DNA of 64,000 bases from Nostoc edaphicum CCNP1411 (GTDB lineage: Bacteria; Cyanobacteriota; Cyanobacteriia; Cyanobacteriales; Nostocaceae), in the NCBI RefSeq assembly GCF_014023275.1, contig NZ_CP054698.1, forward strand, positions 5,541,001 through 5,605,000, written 5' to 3'. The notes beneath the pieces were generated by a model. It saw nothing but the letters and a program-made list of their open reading frames with translations, was not told the origin of the DNA and searched no databases. A program made the translations under genes and the position numbers. Of the stretch, positions 9,166 through 16,733 are shown in pieces (positions within the stretch are counted from its first letter, which is position 1; every line of letters starts with the position of its first letter).

Positions 9166-9510
9166 TCAAAAGTTTATTCTACCCTCATTAAATAATTTAT
9201 ATCCGGCTGCTAATGAAGCAAAAGCAACAAATAAATTCCATAAGCTAGTTGATCTGAAAATTACTCCACCACTCAAGAAAACTAGTACTATGCCAATACC
9301 TAACAAAATCCATCCCAACTGACTAGCTTCTCTGCGAAAAAACACCAATGTAAACACACCTGACATAATTGCTAATACGGAAACTGTAGCTGGTAATCTT
9401 CTCGAAAAAGGTATGTAGTAACCGCTAACAAATATAATATTTTGACCAAAAAAGTATAAACCTGTGAAAAGTAGAATTAAACCTATAACTTTGATTAACA
9501 ATCTGCCCAT
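9166..9510 (-). CDS. hypothetical small membrane protein, 114 aa
   Basis: Unrecognised. Four hydrophobic segments are visible: about residues 5-30 (VIGLILLFTGLYFFGQNIIF), 42-60 (TVSVLAIMSGVFTLVFF), 66-84 (LGWILLGIGIVLVFLSGG) and 88-105 (SLWNLFVAFASLAAGY). Short loops connect them, so it is probably an integral membrane protein with both ends on one side. The ATG start is at 9510. There are no catalytic motifs. It stands alone between two non-coding stretches; 9511-9918 upstream holds only AT-rich sequence and scattered short repeats. Confidence 0.6.
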   Translation of the reverse strand: MGRLLIKVIGLILLFTGLYFFGQNIIFVSGYYIPFSRRLPATVSVLAIMSGVFTLVFFRREASQLGWILLGIGIVLVFLSGGVIFRSTSLWNLFVAFASLAAGYKLFNEGRINF

Positions 9511-9918
9511 AATATTTTTACATTTTTAATGGTTGAAGCCAATTTTAACCCGATTTATAGTGGAGTTTTTAAATTGCTACTAAATTTTACGTTAATTTAA
9601 TTAAATTTAAGTGAATATACTGCATATAAGTCCAGCCTGTCTGAAGATATCAGTACGAGTAACCTTAATTACATCAAGTAGTCCTTGCCAGGGTGTAATC
9701 AAGGTGCTTTAATAGCGATGTCTGACGACAAGAAGCTCTGCTTCTAAGCATTCTGCAAAACAGTCTTACTTAACAGAATGCCTACAAGACGCGCAGCGAC
9801 TCAACATCGCTGCTGATGTTGATAAAATTACAGACTCAAAACATAAAACTCAAAGATATGACAAGCTAGTAGCATATCCTTGACACTACATTCTCCCCAA
9901 AGCTGAATAGGAGCATAC

Positions 9919-10755
9919 ATGGAGCCAATTATTGCTATAGTTTTAGCCCTTATAGGTTATGCATTAGGTTCTGCAAAACTGATTAATCAAGGAAATGAAG
10001 CCCTAGTCGAACGCTTGGGGCGGTATCATCGGAAACTTAAGCCGGGGCTGAATTTTATCGTTCCCTTGGTCGATCAGATTGTGATGGAAGATACTACACG
10101 AGAGCAGTTTACAGACATTAAACCTCAAAATGTGATCACCCAAGATAATATTTACGTCGAAGTGGACGCTATTGTGTACTGGCGCATCAGAGATATTGAG
10201 AAAAGCTTTTACGCTATTGAGGATCTGCAAGGAGCATTGACACAGCTGACCACAACCACACTCCGGGAAATTATTGCTCAGAATACCTTAGAACAGACCA
10301 ACGTCTCCAGAGCGGAGATGGACGCAGCTATCTTAGACCAGTTGAATAATATAACGGCAGATTGGGGAGTTGAAATTCTCCGGTTAGATATTCAGAGAAT
10401 TACTCTACCTGAGAGTGTACGAAAGTCTAGAGAAGAGGAGCAAGCCGCCGTCATCAAAAAACGGGCGTTGATTACTGAAGCAGAAGGAGAAAAAGAAGCT
10501 GCCATCAAAAAAGCAGAAGGAACTATGGCTTCAGTGCAAATTATTTCTCAAGCTCTCCGTGCTAATCCAGATAGTAGGGACATTTTGCGGTATCTAGTGG
10601 CTCAAGATTACGTAGATGCTAGCCAAAAACTTGGTGAGAGCAATAATGCCAAAATTGTCTTTGTAGACCCAGCTAACTCAAGTGAAATGTTTCAGGAATT
10701 GATAGCCGAGTCAGTAACTCAAGAAGGTAACGGCAAAAAAAACGAAGAACGATAA
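9919..10755 (+). CDS. SPFH/Band 7 (stomatin-like) membrane protein
   Basis: Scaffold protein of membrane microdomains, with possible roles in protease regulation. A single N-terminal membrane helix (IIAIVLALIGYALGSAKLI) precedes the SPFH domain (NQGNEALVERLGRYHRKLKP, PGLNFIVPLVDQI, TRTTREQ-like block). A coiled-coil part rich in E, A and K (ITEAEGEKEAAIKKAEGT) follows, and then a conserved C-terminal oligomerisation end. It is 278 aa, typical of the family. An AGGAG ribosome binding site lies 8 bp before the ATG. No NfeD partner is adjacent. It converges with folP, with 3 bp between the stops. Confidence 0.92.
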   Translation: MEPIIAIVLALIGYALGSAKLINQGNEALVERLGRYHRKLKPGLNFIVPLVDQIVMEDTTREQFTDIKPQNVITQDNIYVEVDAIVYWRIRDIEKSFYAIEDLQGALTQLTTTTLREIIAQNTLEQTNVSRAEMDAAILDQLNNITADWGVEILRLDIQRITLPESVRKSREEEQAAVIKKRALITEAEGEKEAAIKKAEGTMASVQIISQALRANPDSRDILRYLVAQDYVDASQKLGESNNAKIVFVDPANSSEMFQELIAESVTQEGNGKKNEER

Positions 10756-10758
10756 TAC

Positions 10759-11619
10759 CTAACAATCACGCTGTGTAGCTTGTCTCAATAGGGCATCCGC
10801 TACTAGTGAAACATCGTGCATTTCTTGAACATCGTGAACTCGGAGGATATCAGCGCCATTAAAAATAGCAGCACAACAAGCTGCTGCCGTTCCCCAAACT
10901 CGTGCTTTGGGATCTGGTTGATTTAAAATGCGACCAATGAAACTTTTACGGGATGCTCCTACCAAGATAGGGCAGTTGAGTTTTGTTAGCGATCGCAAAT
11001 CGCGAAAAATTTCTAAATTTTGCTCATAGTTTTTAGCAAAACCAATACCAGGATCAATAATAATTTTATCCAGATCAATGCCCGCAGTCGTTGCTGCCTC
11101 AATTTGCCGAGCCAAAAAACTATAAATTTCTGTGAGTAAATCTTGATAATCAGTCTGTTGTTGCATTGTCTGTGGTGTTCCCCGGATATGCATTAAAATC
11201 ATCGGCACACCTAACTCTGCAACTGTTGGCAACATTTCTGAGTCAAAAGTGCCGCCAGAAATATCATTAATCATATCCGCTCCAGCTTCTACAGATGCCC
11301 TAGCTACAGCAGCACGAGTAGTATCTACAGAAATCGGGACTGAAATTTCTGGTCTTATTACTTGTAGCACCGATAGAACCCGGTCAAGTTCCTCCGCCAG
11401 AGTTATTTGCTTTGCTCCTGGTCGAGTCGATTGACCGCCCACATCAATCATGTCAGCACCAGCAGTCACCAGTGCTTGCGCCTGTACTAAAGCAGCAGAG
11501 GTAGTATTAAACTCACCCCCATCGCTAAAGCTATCAGGCGTCACATTCAAAATACCCATCAAATAAGTCCGCTGTCCCCAATCGAAACAGCGTCCTCGAA
11601 TTATCAAGTTCCTTGGCAT
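10759..11619 (-). CDS. folP: dihydropteroate synthase
   Basis: Condenses p-aminobenzoate with the pterin pyrophosphate in folate synthesis. Family signatures are clear: LMGILNVTPDSFSDGGE, DVGGQSTRPGA, ISVDTTRAAVARA, INDISGG, IIDPGIGFAKN and LVGASRKSFIG, ending with the RVHDVQE motif. At 286 aa it is full length. The ATG at 11619 is abutted by the end of a MITE-like repeat, so any promoter or leader must lie in that repeat or start at tpiA upstream on the same strand. Confidence 0.96.
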   Translation of the reverse strand: MPRNLIIRGRCFDWGQRTYLMGILNVTPDSFSDGGEFNTTSAALVQAQALVTAGADMIDVGGQSTRPGAKQITLAEELDRVLSVLQVIRPEISVPISVDTTRAAVARASVEAGADMINDISGGTFDSEMLPTVAELGVPMILMHIRGTPQTMQQQTDYQDLLTEIYSFLARQIEAATTAGIDLDKIIIDPGIGFAKNYEQNLEIFRDLRSLTKLNCPILVGASRKSFIGRILNQPDPKARVWGTAAACCAAIFNGADILRVHDVQEMHDVSLVADALLRQATQRDC

Positions 11620-11832
11620 AAAACAGGAGTCAGAATGGGCTAAACGCCCCGCTACCGCTAACAGGAGTCAGAATTCAGAATACTCCATCCCTTCACGGGT
11701 GGAGTATCAACTCTTGAAAAATATTTTAATTTTCTTTCGCCCACAAAGAGCAATGTTTTCAAGCAATATTCATTACCCAGTCGTACAAAATTCAATTCTG
11801 AATTCTGACTACTGAGTTCTGAATTCTTCTTA
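11618..11832. repeat. MITE-like element, copy 2, between tpiA and folP
   Basis: Same ends as copy 1 near 1018-1214: ATAAAACAGGAGTCAG at left and CTGAATTCTTCTTAT at right. It shares internal blocks TTTCGCCCAC, CAATATTCAT and GTCGTACAA. It carries an additional inserted C/G-rich stretch (GGGCTAAACGCCCC) close to the left end. The left end overlaps the folP start codon, so the element forms nearly the whole tpiA-folP spacer. Confidence 0.65.
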
Positions 11833-11881
11833 TCTACATTAGGCATTCCCATGCTCTGCATGGGAACGAAAAGAAGGCACA

Positions 11882-12613
11882 TTACACTGACTGAAAATTC
11901 ACAATCCGAGCGAAACTCTCAGCTTCTAAACTTGCTCCTCCCACTAAAACGCCATCAATTTCTGGTTGAGCCATGATTTCATCGATATTATTCGGCTTGA
12001 CTGAGCCGCCATATTGAATTGATACATTTGGATTAGTCAATTGGCTACGAATTAAGCCAATTATTCGATTAGCTTCCGCTGCTTCACAAGTTTCACCAGT
12101 ACCAATCGCCCAAATTGGTTCGTAGGCAATTACCAAATTACTCTGATCAATATCTACCAAGCCTTTGTCGAGTTGGAGAGCAATCAGTGATTCAGTTTCT
12201 CCCGCATCTCGTTGTTGTTTAGTTTCCCCAACACAGAGAATTGGAGTCAAACCAAACCTTTGAGCAGTTCGGAGGCGCAGATTAACGGTGGCGTCCGTTT
12301 CCCCAAAGTATTGACGTCGTTCGCTATGACCGACAATCACAAAGCGCACACCACTTTCTGTCAGCATTGGGCCAGAAATCTCACCCGTATAGGCTCCAAA
12401 TTCTTCCCAGTGGACATTTTGTGCCCCCAGTTGGATGAGGCTACCGTGCAAAGTCTTGGACAAAACGCTTAAATCAGTGAAAGGAGGGCACAATATCACT
12501 TCTCGCCCTTGGGGGGTTTCCTCTAAGTGGGGCAGAAATCCTCGGAGAAACTCTTGGGTTTCTGCCTGAGTTTTGTACATTTTCCAGTTGCCGGCAATAA
12601 CGATTTTCCGCAC
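11882..12613 (-). CDS. tpiA: triosephosphate isomerase
   Basis: Interconverts dihydroxyacetone phosphate and glyceraldehyde 3-phosphate in glycolysis and the Calvin cycle. The substrate site NWKM, catalytic His in VIVGHSERR, catalytic Glu in [11 protein letters not shown], and the phosphate loop YGGSVKPNN and GVLVGGASL are all present. I chose the GTG at 12613 ([16 protein letters not shown]), which gives 243 aa and the usual N-terminus. The alternative TTG at 12628 adds five residues. It lies upstream of folP on the same strand, separated by a MITE-like repeat. Confidence 0.95.
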   Translation of the reverse strand: MRKIVIAGNWKMYKTQAETQEFLRGFLPHLEETPQGREVILCPPFTDLSVLSKTLHGSLIQLGAQNVHWEEFGAYTGEISGPMLTESGVRFVIVGHSERRQYFGETDATVNLRLRTAQRFGLTPILCVGETKQQRDAGETESLIALQLDKGLVDIDQSNLVIAYEPIWAIGTGETCEAAEANRIIGLIRSQLTNPNVSIQYGGSVKPNNIDEIMAQPEIDGVLVGGASLEAESFARIVNFQSV

Positions 12614-12662
12614 AGGTAATTTAGTCAAGATCCTAACGCGTTATATTAGATGCATTTTTCAG

Positions 12663-12860
12663 TTTATGACTTTTTGTTAGTCATTAGTCATTAGTCTCTG
12701 GGAATTGGGAATTGGGCATGGGGCATTGGGTATTGGGTCACAAATTATTCTTCTCTTGTTCTCTTTGCTCTCTTTGTCTCGTCTCGCCAAACCCTTGCTA
12801 AAAATAACTAGGATGGTAGAGGGGGTGTATCTAAAATCTAAAATCTAAAATTTCAAATTA
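12663..12860. repeat. heptamer repeat region between tpiA and the GTPase gene
   Basis: Short arrays of TTAGTCA, GGGAATT/GGGCATT and ATCTAAA units occupy most of the spacer. The ATCTAAA array (12832-12851) ends about 12 bp before the next start codon, so it could affect the leader of the downstream gene. Confidence 0.55.
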
Positions 12861-12862
12861 AT

Positions 12863-14344
12863 ATGACTTCGACATTGCCTATGCCTGAACCTCATCAAAG
12901 CGATTCCGCTAACACTGACCCCAATTCTCTCAGTTGGGAGGAAGAACTAGATAGTGCCATTTTCAGTTTTGAGGACATTCAGACAGAACTGAATTATAAA
13001 CAAGCACAAACGGCGCTACGAAATTTGGTAGCCAATCTCGACCTCACCCCCCAAGAAAAAAACGGGTTAGAGACGGAAATTGCTGAGTTGGAAACCATGC
13101 TGGGAAAGTTAGACCGGATGGTGGTGCAGATTGCGGCTTTTGGCATGGTGGGACGTGGGAAATCTTCGCTACTCAATTCTTTGGTTGGGCAAACGGTATT
13201 TGAAACTGGGCCGTTGCACGGTGTCACCCGTGCTGCACAAACAGTTAATTGGAGTATTAGCGAGGAAATAATTGGGGAAACTGAACGTGCTTTGCGAGTC
13301 ACTCTCCCTGGTGTAGGTCAATCGCAGGTGGAATTAATTGACACTCCTGGGTTAGACGAAGTAAATGGTGCAACCCGTGCCGCCTTAGCTGAACAGATTG
13401 CCAAACAAGCGGATTTGATTCTGTTTGTGATATCTGGCGATATGACAAAGCTAGAATACACCGCCCTTTCTCAGTTGCGGGAAGCAGGTAAACCGATCAT
13501 TTTGGTGTTTAACAAAGTAGACCAGTATCCAGAAGCAGACCGGATGGCAATTTATCACAAAATCCGGGATGAAAGGGTGCGGGAATTACTTACACCTTTA
13601 GAAATTGTCATGGCTGCGGCATCGCCATTGGTAAAGACGGCGATTCGTCGCCCTGATGGTACGAGGGGTATACAGTTGCGTACAGGGAATGCCCAAATAG
13701 AGGAACTGAAGCTGAAAATTTTGGAAATTCTGCATCGTGAGGGTAAAGCCTTAGTTGCTCTTAACACCATGCTTTATGCAGATGTTGTCAATGAGCAATT
13801 GGTTGAGCGAAAACTGATGATTCGGGAGCAGAATGCCAATCAGTTGATTTGGAAGGCTGTGATGACTAAAGCATTAGCGATCGCACTTAATCCCGTAACT
13901 GTGGTAGATATTCTGAGTAGTGTGGTCATTGATATTGCTCTAATTTTAGGTTTATCTAAACTCTATGGCTTCTCAATGACCGAAGCCGGCGCTGTACAAC
14001 TGCTACAAAAAATCGCCCTGAGTATGGGCGGCATCGGTGCGAGTGAATTGTTAGCAAATTTGGGCTTGAGTGGATTAAAAACTTTACTTGGGATCTCTGC
14101 AACAGCTACAGGTGGCATTGCGCTAGGCCCTTATCTATCGGTGGCAATTACCCAAGGAGGAGTAGCTGGTGTTTCTTCTTACGGGATTGGACAAGTTACC
14201 AAAGTTTATTTAGCCAATGGCGCAACTTGGGGGCCTGATGGGCCGAAAGCAGTAATTAATCGGATTTTGACAAACCTGGATGAGACTTCAATTCTCAACC
14301 GGATTAAAGATGAATTACTCTACAAGGTAAAACTCAAAAAGTGA
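12863..14344 (+). CDS. GTP-binding protein, Era/dynamin-like GTPase with C-terminal DUF697-like membrane region
   Basis: The G1 P-loop is GRGKSSLLNSLVG (about residue 97), G3 is DTPGLDE (about 160) and G4 is NKVD (about 215). This defines a P-loop GTPase of the TRAFAC class. The N-terminal 80 residues form a helical segment. The C-terminal part (about 330-470) contains hydrophobic segments (VVDILSSVVIDIALILGL, GGIGASELLANLGLSGL) of the kind found in DUF697 proteins, which suggests membrane association. The substrate process is unknown; a membrane-remodelling or stress role is inference. The gene stands alone. Confidence 0.85.
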   Translation: MTSTLPMPEPHQSDSANTDPNSLSWEEELDSAIFSFEDIQTELNYKQAQTALRNLVANLDLTPQEKNGLETEIAELETMLGKLDRMVVQIAAFGMVGRGKSSLLNSLVGQTVFETGPLHGVTRAAQTVNWSISEEIIGETERALRVTLPGVGQSQVELIDTPGLDEVNGATRAALAEQIAKQADLILFVISGDMTKLEYTALSQLREAGKPIILVFNKVDQYPEADRMAIYHKIRDERVRELLTPLEIVMAAASPLVKTAIRRPDGTRGIQLRTGNAQIEELKLKILEILHREGKALVALNTMLYADVVNEQLVERKLMIREQNANQLIWKAVMTKALAIALNPVTVVDILSSVVIDIALILGLSKLYGFSMTEAGAVQLLQKIALSMGGIGASELLANLGLSGLKTLLGISATATGGIALGPYLSVAITQGGVAGVSSYGIGQVTKVYLANGATWGPDGPKAVINRILTNLDETSILNRIKDELLYKVKLKK

Positions 14345-14455
14345 TATTAAACCAACCTATCCAATCTTTTCAGATAGACTAAAAAGCTCACCTTTGGCTA
14401 CGGGCGGGCGAGACACCCACCCTAGTTATACAATTTAAGTATGGAATAGCTTATT

Positions 14456-15487
14456 TCAGAGCGCAGAACCATCAAACGCGCTCTTGTAAGCATCAGCAGT
14501 TTCTATCCCAAAACCTCCAGCTTCCACATGACGAACTAGCGATTGGATGATCGGTGTAGCAATACTAATACCAAATAAAGCATTGAAACCTGCGACAACA
14601 ACTGGTGCCGACAAAATGACTGTAAATTCTGGAAATAAAGCTAACACAGCCACCAAAACCAAAAAAACAATTGGTGTTGCAATACCTGCTGCCTTTGCTG
14701 CTTCAAAAATTAGATTTTTATACTCTTCAACAGTAATATCACCCCGATAAAGATCCAAAGAGTAAGAAATTGCCGTTACTATAACCTGGGTGAGAATAGC
14801 TGTTCCTGTTGCAGTAATGCCAAGTTTGGCGATTGTTCCAGAATTGCTGACAATAGAATCTACCGCATTATAAACCCGAATATAAAACTGTTCGCCAACG
14901 GTCATTACTTTGGCACCTCGGCGGAGATTGTCAACACCTACTTCCCAAAGGATATTATCAGCAGCATTCGATCCACCTTTAGAACGTGGATTTATATGGC
15001 TACCATGCTTATCTCTAAGAAATTGACGAATTGTATATTCTTTACCTCCAAGCTTTGATGTACCAGGAATTTTCTCAAAAAGCTTCATGACATCTGCATC
15101 AGAGCGAGGCAAGTCTCCCACGCGAACACCAGCACGATATCTCAGCCTATTTGCAATCTTGGGCATCTCTTGGGCTAATTCGGCAGCTGTCCTTGGTAAA
15201 TTTTGCAAAGAATCAGCCATAACTATACCAGATGCGGCAACTCCAACAGCATTTTGTTGAAATGTTTTACTAACATTTTGAACAGTTTGAAAACCTGACT
15301 GTGCTGCAATGGTTGACAAATTTTGTAAATCATTAACTACATGGACACTTGAAATAGTTATCTCGCTAGTAGCATTCTTTATTCCATCAACTACCTCATC
15401 CATCCCATTTACTACATTATTGGCTACTTCTTGAGTTTTATCTCTAACCGTATCTGCCAACTTCTGTGCTTGGTTGATAAAATCCAT
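14456..15487 (-). CDS. membrane protein with HNH-like motif, 343 aa, function unknown
   Basis: The N-terminal about 120 residues are helical and amphipathic (ANNVVNGMDEVVDGIKNATS and similar). Residues about 158-195 hold a compact motif HGSHINPRSKGGSNAADNIL followed by WEVGVDNLRRGA. This resembles the H-x-x-P...GG...N core of HNH-type nucleases but has no zinc cysteines. The C-terminal half carries several hydrophobic segments (about 222-245, 272-295, 298-325). No signal peptide is seen. The combination suggests a membrane-associated effector or a structural protein; neither is proven. The gene converges with the GTPase gene. Confidence 0.6.
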   Translation of the reverse strand: MDFINQAQKLADTVRDKTQEVANNVVNGMDEVVDGIKNATSEITISSVHVVNDLQNLSTIAAQSGFQTVQNVSKTFQQNAVGVAASGIVMADSLQNLPRTAAELAQEMPKIANRLRYRAGVRVGDLPRSDADVMKLFEKIPGTSKLGGKEYTIRQFLRDKHGSHINPRSKGGSNAADNILWEVGVDNLRRGAKVMTVGEQFYIRVYNAVDSIVSNSGTIAKLGITATGTAILTQVIVTAISYSLDLYRGDITVEEYKNLIFEAAKAAGIATPIVFLVLVAVLALFPEFTVILSAPVVVAGFNALFGISIATPIIQSLVRHVEAGGFGIETADAYKSAFDGSAL

Positions 15488-15588
15488 GTTTTAGTAACCT
15501 TTCATTTGTACTGTAGAGTCTTTGCTCCAGTTTCTCTTTCTAAAACGAAGAATCACCTCAGCATTCATCTGACTTTTCACGGGATCTG

Positions 15589-15680
15589 GAAAACCTCTCT
15601 CTAAATCTCTCTCCTTGTAGGAGAGAGACTTTGAATTTTCCCCCTTCCCGTGTCGGGAAGGGGGCTAGGGGGTTAGGTCT
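15589..15680 (-). repeat. dispersed double-hairpin element, full copy
   Basis: On the minus strand it begins AGACCTAACCCCC. It contains a first hairpin (CCCCCTTCCC / GGGAAGGGGG), a TCAAAG link, then a second hairpin (CTCTCTCC / GGAGAGAG) and ends AGAGAGGTTTTC. The same order is seen at 44144-44236. Confidence 0.6.
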
Positions 15681-15870
15681 TTCATGAGCTTTTCCACATG
15701 ACGTGAAAAGTCAGCAGCATTCATGACCAATTTACTTCCAAAATTTTTAAAGAGCATAGTGATCAATTTATATGGTTTGTGTATGCTAACTTCATAAACT
15801 GAACTATCCGACTATAGCAATCCTACTATAGGAATCCGCTTTGATTTCTGAACTGATTTGCGTAGGCAGG

Positions 15871-15907
15871 GAATAGGCAATAGGCAATAGGCAATAGGCA
15901 ATAGGCA
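15871..15907. repeat. AATAGGC heptamer array (STRR type)
   Basis: Five consecutive 7-bp units AATAGGC. It lies in a gene-free stretch and has no coding role. Confidence 0.8.
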
Positions 15908-16194
15908 ACAGTCAAGAAGGCTTCTTAGTTGTACTGAGTTTTTTCAGAAATCAAATATGAGTCCTATAAATCAGTTGTGATATTGGTAAGTAGATGGCGG
16001 TATCAGGTAGTCCAAAAGACTAAAGAATTTCTCTCTTACGGCGCTAAAAAAGGTGACTCGGAAAATACATGAGTAGTGCAAAACAATACTTCCGACATAG
16101 GGACTAATCAGCCATAACTAGATTTTGGATAGATACACTCACACACCTTATTTTCTTAAGATCATCTCAAGAATAAATGATTAGGAATGTAGTC

Positions 16195-16395
16195 ATGGCT
16201 GAACAACAAAAACCAAAATCTAATAATCAAGAAGCTACACCTACTGCTTCTGGTGGTTACCAAACCCCCGTAGACGAAAGTATTCGCAAAACTGGCGATG
16301 CTGAAAAGAGTGATGCTAAATCCACTGCTACTCCAGAAGCTCCAGGAGAAGATTCTGTAGCAGGTAGCCCCAATCAGGGAACTGAGTCACGTTAA
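16195..16395 (+). CDS. small disordered hypothetical protein, 66 aa
   Basis: The product MAEQQKPKSNNQEATPTASG is highly polar, rich in E, S, T, P and K, without hydrophobic segments, and is probably intrinsically disordered. I chose the ATG at 16195 because AGGA lies 8 bp upstream; an in-frame ATG at 16177 would place that motif inside the gene. A strong terminator follows. The composition recalls small stress- or desiccation-related proteins of cyanobacteria, but no family is recognised. Confidence 0.6.
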   Translation: MAEQQKPKSNNQEATPTASGGYQTPVDESIRKTGDAEKSDAKSTATPEAPGEDSVAGSPNQGTESR

Positions 16396-16454
16396 TCAGT
16401 TTGAACTTTCCCAAATGTTAACAAGAAAGTTGTAAACCTAATACAGTAAAAAAC

Positions 16455-16500
16455 GAGTGGATATGTGGTGTAAGAACCACAATTATCTACTCATTTTTTT
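16455..16500 (+). terminator. Rho-independent terminator
   Basis: Arms GAGTGGATA and TATCTACTC with an inner GTGGT / ACCAC stem and a GTAAGA loop, followed by seven T residues. It lies 60 bp after the small disordered-protein gene. The gap beyond it to 16733 shows only AT-rich sequence and one G/C-rich dispersed fragment. Confidence 0.8.
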
Positions 16501-16733
16501 GTGTCAAAAACTGCATCATCTCTACATAGGTGCGCTAGCTTGGCTTACCGCAGGTTTCGCAGTCCGAAACCCCAATACATCCATTAGCATAAACATAATA
16601 ATTTATTCTACGTAATAATACTGTACTGTTTATACGTAATAACACTGTAATGTTGAATTTAATGGTCGTCAGCAGCTTGCTATTAGAGCTAAAACTGATG
16701 TGATTATATTAGCTACACTTTTGCGAGTATTCC

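Larger units (their letters stand above)
15488..16194. other. repeat-rich intergenic region
   Basis: About 700 bp without a supportable gene. It holds the double-hairpin element (15589-15680), flanked by an inverted pair TGACTTTTCACG / CGTGAAAAGTCA at about 15569 and 15702. An array of five AATAGGC heptamers lies at about 15871-15907. The remainder is AT-rich. Confidence 0.6.

Noticed and set aside
11658..11882. Minus-strand open frame between tpiA and folP
   Set aside because: It is a translation of the MITE-like element.
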